A DNA stretch of 64,000 nt from Bacteroidales bacterium. GTDB taxonomy: Bacteria; Bacteroidota; Bacteroidia; Bacteroidales; UBA932. Numbering within the stretch: position 1 is the stretch's first letter; the number at the start of each line of letters is the position of its first letter. The position numbers were made by a program, and so were the translations under genes. Below are positions 36,161 through 44,583 of this stretch, one piece after another. The DNA is taken from contig JAFVVN010000034.1 of NCBI GenBank assembly GCA_017502125.1, forward strand, positions 1-64,000. The letters are read 5' to 3'. The notes beneath the pieces were generated by a model that did no database searches, was not told the origin of the DNA, and worked only from the letters and a program-made list of their open reading frames with translations.

Positions 36161-37282
36161 TTGAAGATAGCCATACTGTCCTGTTTCTATCCCTACAGAG
36201 GAGGTATATCTCAGTTTAACGCATGCCTTTATGGTGAACTGAGCAAAGAGCATATTGTCAAGGCCTTCAACTTCAGCCGGCAATATCCTGATTTTCTCTT
36301 CCCGGGAAAGACCCAGACTGTGACGGCGGACGATGAGGCCGTGCCCGTGGAGAGTGAATCTCTGCTGGACACGGCCAATCCCTTTTCATATGCCAGGACC
36401 TACCGTGCGATAAGGGACTGGAAACCTGACGTGCTGATTGTAAGATACTGGATGTCATATTTCGCTCCTTCTCTGGGATACATAACCAGAAGGATGAAGA
36501 AACATTGCAAGGTGATATCCATACTGGACAATGTGGTTCCACATGAGCCCCATTTCTTCGATGCCCCTCTGACAAGATATTTTCTGAAGGGAAGTTCAGG
36601 AAGCGTCACCCTGTGCGAGGCTGTATCCGAAGACCTGCTCAAGCTGCAGCCGGATTCACGTTATACAGTCATCCAGCACCCGCTCTACTCCCACTTCGGG
36701 GAGGCAATGGAAAGGGAGAAGGCAGAGGAGACGCTCGGTCTCGCCCATGGAAGGAAGAACATCCTTTTCTTCGGACTGATCAGAGACTATAAAGGGCTGG
36801 ACATACTCCTCGAAGCATTCAGTAGACTCCCCGATGACTATCAGCTGATCATCGCGGGAGAACCTTATGGTTCCTTTGATAAATATCAGAGAATCATCGA
36901 CACGATACCGGGAAAGAACAGGATATCCATGAATCTCAAATATATAAAGGATTCGGAGGTTTCAAGGTATTTTTCAGCTGCAGACGTGGTGGTGCTGCCG
37001 TACAGGAGTGCCACTCAGAGCGGAATAAGCTCAGTTTCATACCATTTCGAAGTGCCTATGATTGTCACCGGCGTAGGGGGATTGAAGGAGACGATCGGAG
37101 ACAGAGGCACGGGGCTTGTGGCCAAGGACGGCACACCTGAAGCCATATATGATGAGATCCTGAAATATTTTGAGGACCCTCGCATAAAGGAAGACTGCAT
37201 AAGGAATATCCGCGAAGAGAAGGAAAGGCTCTCGTGGAGCACATTTGCCCGCAGACTCATTGAATTCATCGGGCAATTATAA
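36161..37282 (+). CDS. GT4-type glycosyltransferase
   Basis: 373 aa starting at a TTG codon: the first residues after it (KIAILSCFYPYRGGISQFN) are the GT-B N-terminal strand and glycine loop, and no ATG lies upstream within the gap. Two Rossmann domains are seen. The C-terminal one carries GRKNILFFGLIRDYKGLDIL, the YQLIIAGEPYG strand, and the SRYFSAADVVVLPYRSATQSG block with the E-x7-E equivalent altered. A retaining enzyme using nucleotide sugars is expected, acting on lipids or surface polysaccharide. Acceptor unknown. It is 9 bp after the ompH-like gene. Confidence 0.88.
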   Translation: MKIAILSCFYPYRGGISQFNACLYGELSKEHIVKAFNFSRQYPDFLFPGKTQTVTADDEAVPVESESLLDTANPFSYARTYRAIRDWKPDVLIVRYWMSYFAPSLGYITRRMKKHCKVISILDNVVPHEPHFFDAPLTRYFLKGSSGSVTLCEAVSEDLLKLQPDSRYTVIQHPLYSHFGEAMEREKAEETLGLAHGRKNILFFGLIRDYKGLDILLEAFSRLPDDYQLIIAGEPYGSFDKYQRIIDTIPGKNRISMNLKYIKDSEVSRYFSAADVVVLPYRSATQSGISSVSYHFEVPMIVTGVGGLKETIGDRGTGLVAKDGTPEAIYDEILKYFEDPRIKEDCIRNIREEKERLSWSTFARRLIEFIGQL

Positions 37283-37293
37283 ACAGAGACGAT

Positions 37294-39111
37294 ATGAGAA
37301 GAAGAGTTTCGGCAACAATCTGCAAAGCTGCGCTTGGACTGTCCTTGCTTATGGCTGTACCAGGCCTGTGCGCCGCCCAGGAATACAGCAACACTCCTGT
37401 CACCGTATCAAAGGAGAAGGTAAAGGTGGGAGGTAAGCTATGCTATTCGCACATTGTACTTGAAAAGCAGACCTTGTACTCGATAAGCAAGGCATATAAT
37501 GTCAGTATAGACGACATATACAGGTTCAATCCTGCGTTGAAGGAGACAGGTCTGAAAAAGAATTCCATTATCCTGATCCCTTCCCAGGAAGCATTGCAGG
37601 AAGAAAATGTAAAGCCAAAAGAGGAGACTGTCAAAGCAAAGGATGCCGAGGTCAAAGTAAGGGAGACCCCCGTCAAGGCCAAGGAGACCCCTGTCAAGGT
37701 CAAGGAAACCCCAGTCAAGGCCAAGGAGACTCCTGCCACTCTCGACTCGCTTAAAAGAAGCACCCCTGCCGAACAGGCCAAGGGACAGAGGATACATATC
37801 AGAAAATGGTACGAAGACATAGTCATGATAGCCGACATGTACGATGTAAGCGTAGAGGCCATCATGACAGCCAATAATCTGACAAGCAAAAAACTGAACA
37901 GGAGACACAGGCTCATCATCCCGGCAAAGGAAACCAGACCAGCCACCGATTCCCGTCCTTCAGAGATTCCGGACTCGGAGACAGAGGGAGTAGCACAGAC
38001 CGAGGCAGTCTCGCCTTCAGACACTACAGGGGAAGACGGCGGAACAACTCAGGAGTGGTATCTATTCCCTAAGAGCGAAGTAAAGGCCACCGTACTGCTT
38101 CCGATGCGAAACGTGGAGGGAAAGCTCAGCCGCAACAACATGGACTTCTACAGCGGTATGATGCTTGCCGTCTATGACCTGGCACAGGAGGGAGTCAATA
38201 CAGACATCACTACATACGACATTACGGATATAAGCACACCTGTCACCAAGGAAGACATAGAGGACAGCGACCTGATAATAGGTCCCATAACCACTGCCGA
38301 TCTCACAAGACTGTTCCAAAGCAGTCCGAAGGCCGGTACAGTGATTTCCCCGCTCGATCCGAGGGCTGAGCGTCTTGTAGCGACAAACAGGAACATGGTT
38401 CAGGTACCTACTCCACATAGAGCTCAGTATCAGGACCTTGTGGACTGGATCAAAGAGGATATGCAGGAAAACGACAAGGTCTTCATGTTTTCTGAAAGAG
38501 TTGCAAGGAACAATGATGCGATAACTTCCATGAAGGAGGTTATGGATCAGTCAGGGCTGGAGTACACCCCGTTTGCATACAGCATCCTTGAAGGACGTGA
38601 CATCATCGAACCATTGAAAGGAATGATGAGCGCGGAGGGAACGAACAGGATATATATTGCATCTGAGAGTGAGGCGTTTGTGAATGATGTCGTGAGAAAC
38701 CTGAACCTGATGCTCCTTGAGGAGTTCGATGTGGTGCTCTATGCCCCATCAAAGATACGCAGTTTCGACACCATTGAGGTGGAACATTTCCACAATACAT
38801 CCATGCATGTCAGCCTGACATATTTCATCAACTACGAAGATCAGGCAGTGAAGGACTTCCTCCTCAAATACAGGGCGCTCTACAACACAGAACCTACTCA
38901 GTTCGCATTCCAGGGCTATGACATTGCCAGATATTTCATAAGTCTATGCCACAAATACGGAAAGAGATGGCCTGAAAAACTCGAAGAGAACGAGAAGGCT
39001 ATGCTCCAGAGCACATTCAGATGCATGAAGCAGGAGAACGGAGGATGGGTGAACAACGGAGTGAGAAGGGTGATATACGGCGAGAAATGGTCTGTCAGAC
39101 AGATAAGATGA
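37294..39111 (+). CDS. LysM-domain protein with periplasmic-binding-protein-like C-terminus
   Basis: 605 aa. Signal peptide (about 1-28, ending CAAQ). LysM 1 at about 47-90 (YSHIVLEKQTLYSISKAYN, NPALKETGLKKNSIILIP) and LysM 2 at about 165-210 (MIADMYDVSVEAIMTANNLT, HRLIIP) would bind peptidoglycan. Between them is a heptapeptide repeat (VKAKETP type, about residues 113-148). The C-terminal ~350 residues look like a periplasmic-binding-protein or amino-acid-receptor fold (KATVLLPMRN, MLAVYDLAQEGVNTDITTYD, LIIGPITTADLTRLF, FQGYDIARYFI). Such LysM-receptor proteins are common in Bacteroidota, with unclear ligand. Confidence 0.85.
   Translation: MRRRVSATICKAALGLSLLMAVPGLCAAQEYSNTPVTVSKEKVKVGGKLCYSHIVLEKQTLYSISKAYNVSIDDIYRFNPALKETGLKKNSIILIPSQEALQEENVKPKEETVKAKDAEVKVRETPVKAKETPVKVKETPVKAKETPATLDSLKRSTPAEQAKGQRIHIRKWYEDIVMIADMYDVSVEAIMTANNLTSKKLNRRHRLIIPAKETRPATDSRPSEIPDSETEGVAQTEAVSPSDTTGEDGGTTQEWYLFPKSEVKATVLLPMRNVEGKLSRNNMDFYSGMMLAVYDLAQEGVNTDITTYDITDISTPVTKEDIEDSDLIIGPITTADLTRLFQSSPKAGTVISPLDPRAERLVATNRNMVQVPTPHRAQYQDLVDWIKEDMQENDKVFMFSERVARNNDAITSMKEVMDQSGLEYTPFAYSILEGRDIIEPLKGMMSAEGTNRIYIASESEAFVNDVVRNLNLMLLEEFDVVLYAPSKIRSFDTIEVEHFHNTSMHVSLTYFINYEDQAVKDFLLKYRALYNTEPTQFAFQGYDIARYFISLCHKYGKRWPEKLEENEKAMLQSTFRCMKQENGGWVNNGVRRVIYGEKWSVRQIR
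37629..37735 (+). repeat. 21-bp tandem repeat (heptapeptide linker) in the LysM gene
   Basis: Five consecutive units coding VKAK-D/E-x-x type heptads (VKAKDAE, VKVRETP, VKAKETP, VKVKETP, VKAKETP), the last three nearly identical at DNA level (core GTCAAGGCCAAGGAGAC). In-frame unit gain or loss would change the length of the linker between LysM 1 and LysM 2. Confidence 0.85.
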
Positions 39112-39115
39112 TGAG

Positions 39116-40795
39116 CTATCCCCTCAGAAGGGATTCTGCATTTGCAACGGCAGCGTCAGTCAGCACGGAGCCGCTGAGCATTCGGGCAATTTCAAGGACT
39201 CTCTGATCATCGGAGAGTCTTTTTATTGTGGATATGGCCTTCGAAACTGCAGGGTCGACTTCTTTTGACACAAGATAGTGAGCCTTTCCTTTGGCTGCCA
39301 CCTGCGGAAGATGGGTGATGGCAAAGACCTGCATATATGCTCCCATTTCGCATATCATAGAACCCATCTTATCCGCTACACTACCGGATACACCAGTGTC
39401 GATTTCATCGAATATCATTGTAGGCATATTGGCGAATCTTGAACGCATAGCCTTGAGCGCCAACATTATACGCGACATCTCGCCACCTGAGGCACATTTT
39501 GCTACATCCACAGCATTACGCCCGGTGGATGAAAATCTGAACTGCACGGAATCAGAGCCGGAAGCCGACATAGGAGTTTGAAGGATCTCCACCTCGAATA
39601 CAGCATAGGGAAGTTCAAGCCCTCTGATCGAGTCCTGGATACTTTCTGCAAAAGCCCCTGAGGCAGTCCTGCGGGACTCGCTGAGCTTCCCCGCCACAGT
39701 ATCAAGTTCACGACCCACCTTCTCAAGTTCGGCCAGGAGTCCGCTGCGTTGCTCCTCAAGCTGAGTGGAATCGAACAGAACACCGGAGAGACGGTCACGC
39801 AGGTCGATCAGTTCACTTTCAGTCCTGCATCCATGCTTCTGGAACAGGCCGTATATCATGGACATCCTGTCCTCAACCTGCTCCAGACGTGACTCAGAGA
39901 TGTCAACCCGTGAATTCATCGTGCAGACCTCGGAGAGTATGTCGTCAAGCTCCCTTCTGCATGAATCCACCCTCTCGGACAGGTCGGATGCCACAGGCAT
40001 GAAGCGTCCCACCTTGGACAATTGACGTCCGGCTTCCTTGAGTGACGCATCCAAAGACAGGATATCGCCTGAAGACGAAGCTGCCGTGAAAAGGTCCTCC
40101 ACAGCAGACAGAGAAGTCTTTATTTCCTCGGCATTTGCGAGCTGTTTCTGCTCTTCCTCAAGCTCGGCCAGTTCACCATCCCTGAGGGAGGCAGCCTCAA
40201 GCTGCCTGAACTGGGCCTCATTGTAGTCCCTCTCCCCTGCATATGCAGCAATCCTTGCCTCCAGTGCAGCCAGTTCTGACTTGAGGGCATTCTGAGTCTT
40301 CCACAACCTTGAGCACTCCTCACGGAGCAGGCTGTTTCCGGCAAAATAATCAAGAATCCCCATCTGGAACTGCCTGTCTGAAAGAAGAAGGGTCTGATGC
40401 TGAGAATGAATGTCTATAAGTCTTGAAGAAATATCCTGCAGCACCTGAACCGGTACAGGGCTGTCATTGATAAAGGCTCTTGAGCGTCCTGACCTATTGA
40501 CCACCCTTCTTATTATAAGGTGTCCGTCATCCCATTCGACTTCATTTTCCTCAAGAAGGGACTTGAGATCAAATTCCTCAGCCCCTGTTTCGAATTCAGC
40601 CTCGACCACGCAGTTGTCAGCTCCTTCCGAAAGCATTGCAGCATCTGCCTTGGCTCCCATCACAAGTGACAAGGCACCAAGAATTATTGATTTTCCGGCT
40701 CCGGTCTGTCCTGTAATAATGATCAGACCCTCCGGAAAATCAATCTCCAGAGAGTCTATCAACACATAGTTCCTGACATGAAGCCGGCTAAGCAT
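39116..40795 (-). CDS. recN: DNA repair protein RecN
   Basis: 559 aa. SMC-like ATPase: Walker A GQTGAGKSIILGALSLVMG near residue 30, a coiled-coil middle (about 170-360) with a hinge-less layout, the ABC signature CASGGEMSRIMLALKA and Walker B PTMIFDEIDTGVSGSVADKMG, then ITHLPQVAAKGKAHYLVSKE. It acts in double-strand break repair. It ends 4 bp from the converging LysM gene stop. Last gene of the trxB-bamD-rpoZ-recN run. Confidence 0.96.
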   Translation of the reverse strand: MLSRLHVRNYVLIDSLEIDFPEGLIIITGQTGAGKSIILGALSLVMGAKADAAMLSEGADNCVVEAEFETGAEEFDLKSLLEENEVEWDDGHLIIRRVVNRSGRSRAFINDSPVPVQVLQDISSRLIDIHSQHQTLLLSDRQFQMGILDYFAGNSLLREECSRLWKTQNALKSELAALEARIAAYAGERDYNEAQFRQLEAASLRDGELAELEEEQKQLANAEEIKTSLSAVEDLFTAASSSGDILSLDASLKEAGRQLSKVGRFMPVASDLSERVDSCRRELDDILSEVCTMNSRVDISESRLEQVEDRMSMIYGLFQKHGCRTESELIDLRDRLSGVLFDSTQLEEQRSGLLAELEKVGRELDTVAGKLSESRRTASGAFAESIQDSIRGLELPYAVFEVEILQTPMSASGSDSVQFRFSSTGRNAVDVAKCASGGEMSRIMLALKAMRSRFANMPTMIFDEIDTGVSGSVADKMGSMICEMGAYMQVFAITHLPQVAAKGKAHYLVSKEVDPAVSKAISTIKRLSDDQRVLEIARMLSGSVLTDAAVANAESLLRG

Positions 40796-40805
40796 GGTTC
40801 AGCTA

Positions 40806-41123
40806 TTACTCGTCCTGCTTTGCCATTCTATAGGACACCTCACCGTCCTTGAACTCCTCGATGGCCACAAGGCTTGGCTTAGGCTGTCTCTCGTAATACT
40901 TTGAGATCTCTATCTGCTCGCGGTTCTCGAATACTTCTTCCATAGTATCACGGTCATTCTTGAAGTCTTCCAGCTTTCTGGTCAGTTCCTTCTTCTCCGC
41001 GATTGCAATCTGATTAGCCCTTTTTGCAAGCACAACCACAGTCTCATAGATGTTTCCTGTAGGCTCTGCAAGTTCGTTAAGATTTCTTGTAAGTGTGTTT
41101 GTAGGTGTCTTCTTGTTTGCCAT
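40806..41123 (-). CDS. rpoZ: RNA polymerase omega-type subunit (Bacteroidota form)
   Basis: 105 aa from ATG 41123 (another ATG lies three codons upstream). Sequence ANKKTPTNTLTRNLNELAEPTGNIYETVVVLAKRANQIAI, with the family motif A-x-x-R-A-x-Q-I, then a charged C-terminal helix. The core is small and matches the Rpb6/omega-like proteins seen in Bacteroidota. It would stabilise the beta' subunit. It lies 10 bp before recN and 74 bp after bamD. Recognition relies on the R-A-N-Q-I motif and length. Confidence 0.85.
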   Translation of the reverse strand: MANKKTPTNTLTRNLNELAEPTGNIYETVVVLAKRANQIAIAEKKELTRKLEDFKNDRDTMEEVFENREQIEISKYYERQPKPSLVAIEEFKDGEVSYRMAKQDE

Positions 41124-41206
41124 TGTTATCATATTTACTATTTCACTCTGTTACATCAGGAGAGAAATCCCTCCATTTTATTATACCCTTGGTTTCGACG
41201 AGGGTT

Positions 41207-42097
41207 TCATTTTTTTTCAGACTTTTTTGCAGCCTTCTGAATCTTTCTTCTTTCCTTGGCGAAATCCTTTTCAGTCATATCAGACGAATCTGTTTCAACC
41301 GAATGCCTTCCAAGAGCCTTCTGAGCCCTGTGATATATGGTATCAAGCTCTTTCCTATAGTGAGAATCAGGAATCTCACCTATGAAATTATAATAGTCAT
41401 CCATGAAAGTAAGGTATCTCTCCTTCTGCTTTGCAGGGACGCTGAGATAGGCATATTTATATGAAGACATCGCTATATAATACAGAATATCCTCCCTGTA
41501 GACGTTATCCGCATCATCCTTGAGCACATTCCTGAAGGCTACTCGCGAGGCCAGGTAATCCTCCATCTTATAATACAGCTTCGCCGCTTCGTAAGATTTC
41601 TTGTCCAGACGCTCGTTGAGTTCCTCCAACATATCGCGACATTCCTGCATATGCTCGTTTTCAGGAAACTCCAGGATGTACTCCGATATTGCACTTATGG
41701 TCTTATAGGTAGGTGCCTGATCGAGTTCCCATCGGAGCGTTGACCTATACAGACAGTCAAGACGCAGATACCTCGCCTCCGAAGTGAACGGACTGCGCGG
41801 GTAGCTCTCAATGAACTGCGCGAAGTTTGTCTCAGCCGTATAATAATCCTTGAACCTGTAATTGCTCAGACCCCAGTAATATCTCACGGTGTCATCACGT
41901 TCGGTTCCGTTGGTAAGGACACTCAAAGACTCGAAAAGCGAAGCCGCCTTGGAATACTTTCCTTCGTTGAAATACTGGAACGCTCCTTCATATTTGGCAT
42001 CAGCATCATTGCTGTTCAGCAGAATCTCATACTGAGACTTGCATGAACACATGGCTGCCGTCGCAACCAGGATTAGAATAAGATTTCTGAACTTCAT
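41207..42097 (-). CDS. bamD: BamD, outer-membrane assembly lipoprotein
   Basis: 296 aa. Lipobox AAMCSC at about residue 19. Tetratricopeptide-type helices in pairs: DADAKYEGAFQYFNEGKYSKAASLFESL, VRYYWGLSNYRFKDYYTAETNFAQFIESYPRSPFTSEARYL-type block, KKSYEAAKLYYKMEDYLASRVAFRNVL, typical of BamD/YfiO. It binds BamA and is essential for outer-membrane protein insertion. It sits 6 bp from trxB. The C-terminal Lys-rich tail (KEDFAKERRKIQKAAKKSEKK-like) is a Bacteroidota feature. Confidence 0.9.
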   Translation of the reverse strand: MKFRNLILILVATAAMCSCKSQYEILLNSNDADAKYEGAFQYFNEGKYSKAASLFESLSVLTNGTERDDTVRYYWGLSNYRFKDYYTAETNFAQFIESYPRSPFTSEARYLRLDCLYRSTLRWELDQAPTYKTISAISEYILEFPENEHMQECRDMLEELNERLDKKSYEAAKLYYKMEDYLASRVAFRNVLKDDADNVYREDILYYIAMSSYKYAYLSVPAKQKERYLTFMDDYYNFIGEIPDSHYRKELDTIYHRAQKALGRHSVETDSSDMTEKDFAKERRKIQKAAKKSEKK

Positions 42098-42103
42098 CTT
42101 CTA

Positions 42104-43027
42104 TTACTGCATTTTAAGGAATTTTTCAGCATCCAATGCGGCACGGCAGCCTGAGGCCGCAGCCGTAATGGCCTGTCTGTAGTGCGGATCCTGCACATCA
42201 CCTGCGGCAAACACGCCCTCGACATTCGTCTTGGAAGTCTTTCCGTCAGTGACTATATATCCTTCCTTGTCCACTGCAATCCACTCTCTGAACAGGTCGG
42301 AGTTAGGGTGGTGACCGATGGCAAGGAAAAATCCGTCCACGGCTATATCAAAAACCCCGCCATCATTCCTGACAAGTCTTGCTCCTGTCACTCCGTACTC
42401 GTCTCCGAGAATCTCCTGAGTGTTGCAGTTCCACAGAATCTCGATATTCTCTGTGTTCTTCACTCTGTCCTGCATGGCTTCAGATGCCCTCAGGACATCC
42501 CTGCGGACAATCATATATACCTTCTTGCATAGTCCTGCGAGATAGGTAGCCTCCTCACATGCCGTATCTCCACCTCCTACAACCGCAACCGTCTTCTTCC
42601 TGTAGAAGAATCCGTCACAAGTCGCGCAGGCTGACACTCCAAGGCCCCTGTATTTCTCTTCAGAAGGAAGACCGAGATATTTTGCTGTCGCTCCGGTGGC
42701 AATGATGAGGGTCTGCGCCTGGATCTCATGTTCTCCGTCAATCACGATCGTGAATGGACGCTGAGAAAGATCCGCCCTGGTCACGGTACCTGTGCGCATG
42801 TCTGTTCCAAGACGCACAGCCTGAGCCTTCATGGAATCCACCAGCTGCTGTCCGGAAATTCCATTCTCGAAGCCCGGGTAATTCTCGATGTCGGTGGTTG
42901 TAGTCAACTGACCGCCCGGCTGCGAACCTTCGTAAAGAACCGGAGCAATGTTAGCTCTTGAAGCATAAATGGCAGCAGTGTAACCCGCAGGTCCACCTCC
43001 TATAATGAGACAATCTATCTTTTCCAT
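42104..43027 (-). CDS. trxB: Thioredoxin-disulfide reductase
   Basis: 307 aa. FAD motif GGGPAGYTAAIYASRAN at the N-terminus, redox-active Cys pair in SACATCDGFFYRKK (CATC), NADPH motif VVGGGDTACEEATYLAG, and the C-terminal FAD motif GVFAAGDVQDPHYRQAITAAASGC. All cofactor motifs are intact. It reduces thioredoxin in the cytosol. A TATATTTG -7 box lies at 43051-43058, 24 bp upstream. First gene of the trxB-bamD-rpoZ-recN run. Confidence 0.96.
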   Translation of the reverse strand: MEKIDCLIIGGGPAGYTAAIYASRANIAPVLYEGSQPGGQLTTTTDIENYPGFENGISGQQLVDSMKAQAVRLGTDMRTGTVTRADLSQRPFTIVIDGEHEIQAQTLIIATGATAKYLGLPSEEKYRGLGVSACATCDGFFYRKKTVAVVGGGDTACEEATYLAGLCKKVYMIVRRDVLRASEAMQDRVKNTENIEILWNCNTQEILGDEYGVTGARLVRNDGGVFDIAVDGFFLAIGHHPNSDLFREWIAVDKEGYIVTDGKTSKTNVEGVFAAGDVQDPHYRQAITAAASGCRAALDAEKFLKMQ

Positions 43028-43050
43028 AACATAATTATTTCAGTAACTTG

Positions 43051-43058
43051 CAAATATA
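43051..43058 (-). promoter_or_regulatory. -7 box upstream of trxB
   Basis: TATATTTG on the minus strand, 24 bp before the trxB ATG, an exact TAnnTTTG match. No clear -33 TTG. Confidence 0.5.
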
Positions 43059-43090
43059 ACGAATCCCTCGATATTTCCCTCGCTTATCTT

Positions 43091-43936
43091 TCAGACTTTC
43101 ATCAAAATGTGCTTCACTTTTCTGTAGACCCACCCCAGAAGACAGTCCGGCATGATGACTATGAACGGCCAGAATATCTTGTTCAATAGTCCGGGCATGG
43201 TACCTCTGCGACGATGGAAAGTGGCTCTGAGAGCTCTGTCGACAGCCTTTTCCGGACGGATCATCACAGTCAGACCACGCGCAAGCTTTCTCAGACTGTC
43301 CTTAAGAGGAATCAGAGGAGTATCAACAGCTCCGAAGTATGCATTCGTCACGCTGACACCAGTCTTCTGGCATTCGATCCTGAGTTCCCTTGAATAATCA
43401 CGTACAAAACGCTTTGTATTTCCGTACATTCCGATTCCTGGCCAGCTCATCCATGCTGCGAGAGAAGAGATATTGAGGATATATCCCCTGCCTCTCTCCT
43501 TCATGGCACCGACATATTTCCGGCACAGCATCAGAGGGGTATTCATATGAACCATCATTATTAGTCTGAGCATCCGCTCCGAGGTCTCGGCTATTCCCTG
43601 GCAGTACATCACACCGGCATTGTTGACAAGCACCTCCACCTTGCATCCCTCAGCCTCTGTTCTTTCATATACACGGTCAGCCGCATCCATCGAAGACAGG
43701 TCCTGGGCGACTACGAGCACCTTGAATCCCACCTTTACGGAAGCGGGTATGTCATCCGACAACGCAATCTCATTCTTTACAATCCTCTCCGTCTCAAACA
43801 GACCGTTCTCATTAATATCCACAAGCACAAGACTATAGCCTTTCTGTGCCAGCCTCTGGGCATATATCCTTCCCATTCCGGATGCTGCTCCAGTCACAAG
43901 AGCATATACCTCGTAATTCCTGAATTCCTTCTTCAT
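43091..43936 (-). CDS. Short-chain dehydrogenase/reductase (SDR)
   Basis: 281 aa from the ATG at 43936; the frame is open to 44008 but that part lies over the likely promoter area. Motifs: NAD(P) binding TGAASGMGRIYAQRLA, LVLVDINENG (Asp after beta-2 favours NAD), NNAGV, catalytic Ser in LNISSLAAWMSWPG, and the Y-x-x-x-K region GMYGNTKRFVRDYSRELR. The latter has Tyr-x-x-x-Lys, so activity is expected. The C-terminus ends in a short hydrophobic segment (FIVIMPDCLLGW). Substrate unknown. It has no close operon partner and is 63 bp from trxB on the same strand. Confidence 0.85.
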   Translation of the reverse strand: MKKEFRNYEVYALVTGAASGMGRIYAQRLAQKGYSLVLVDINENGLFETERIVKNEIALSDDIPASVKVGFKVLVVAQDLSSMDAADRVYERTEAEGCKVEVLVNNAGVMYCQGIAETSERMLRLIMMVHMNTPLMLCRKYVGAMKERGRGYILNISSLAAWMSWPGIGMYGNTKRFVRDYSRELRIECQKTGVSVTNAYFGAVDTPLIPLKDSLRKLARGLTVMIRPEKAVDRALRATFHRRRGTMPGLLNKIFWPFIVIMPDCLLGWVYRKVKHILMKV

Positions 43937-44086
43937 TTCGTGCAATTCCTGACTCAAGTTCCGTAAGTAATAAATTATTCCTATAAAAAACGGGCGCGAA
44001 GTTACCAAATTTTAACGGAAATCGAAAAAATATGACTGTTCCACATGGCCCTGGCCCGGATTCAATTTAGAAAACTTCAAAATTAT

Positions 44087-44117
44087 TTTGGAGAATGCAC
44101 CGAAATTCATATCTTTG
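44087..44117 (+). promoter_or_regulatory. Promoter of the Fur-family gene
   Basis: -33 TTTG (44087-44090), 19-bp spacer, -7 TATCTTTG (44110-44117): a full match to TTTG-N19-TAnnTTTG. The expected start site is only about 10 bases before the ATG at 44134. Confidence 0.85.
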
Positions 44118-44133
44118 CCGCAAACTGAGATAT

Positions 44134-44583
44134 ATGAATTCACACAAATGCCCCAACATCGAGGAGTATAAGAATCTGCTCCGCAAACATTCACTCAAGG
44201 CTACACCACAGAGGCTGGCTGTTCACGAGGCCATGATGGCGATCGGACATGCGTCTGCCGACATGGTAACTGAATACATAACCAAAAAAGGTACTACAAA
44301 AGTGACCGTGGCTTCAGTATATAACATATTGACAGACATGGCAATGCTTGGCATCTACCATTATCGGCTCAGTGCAAACAACAAGATGTACTTCGACGTG
44401 AACACCTTCAAGCACATCCACCTCTATGACCAGGAGCACCACATGTTCAAGGACGTGATAGACGACGAGCTCATTTCGATAATAGAGGCTCACCTCGGAC
44501 GCAAGAAGTTCAGGGGATATAAGATAGAGGGCATCGACATTCAACTTGTCGGACGCCCTACCAGAAAGAAATATACTGTTTGA
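44134..44583 (+). CDS. Fur-family transcriptional regulator
   Basis: 149 aa from the ATG at 44134; an ATG at 44095 lies upstream of the -7 box and cannot be used. Winged helix at about 12-85 (YKNLLRKHSLKATPQRLAVHEAM, KVTVASVYNILTDMAMLG) and a metal/dimerisation domain with HIHLYDQEHHMFKDVIDDEL. The usual C-x-x-C zinc motif after the histidines is missing, so the structural zinc site must be absent or different. Sensing of iron, peroxide or zinc is possible. The stop codon abuts the stop of the convergent cstA-type gene. Confidence 0.88.
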   Translation: MNSHKCPNIEEYKNLLRKHSLKATPQRLAVHEAMMAIGHASADMVTEYITKKGTTKVTVASVYNILTDMAMLGIYHYRLSANNKMYFDVNTFKHIHLYDQEHHMFKDVIDDELISIIEAHLGRKKFRGYKIEGIDIQLVGRPTRKKYTV

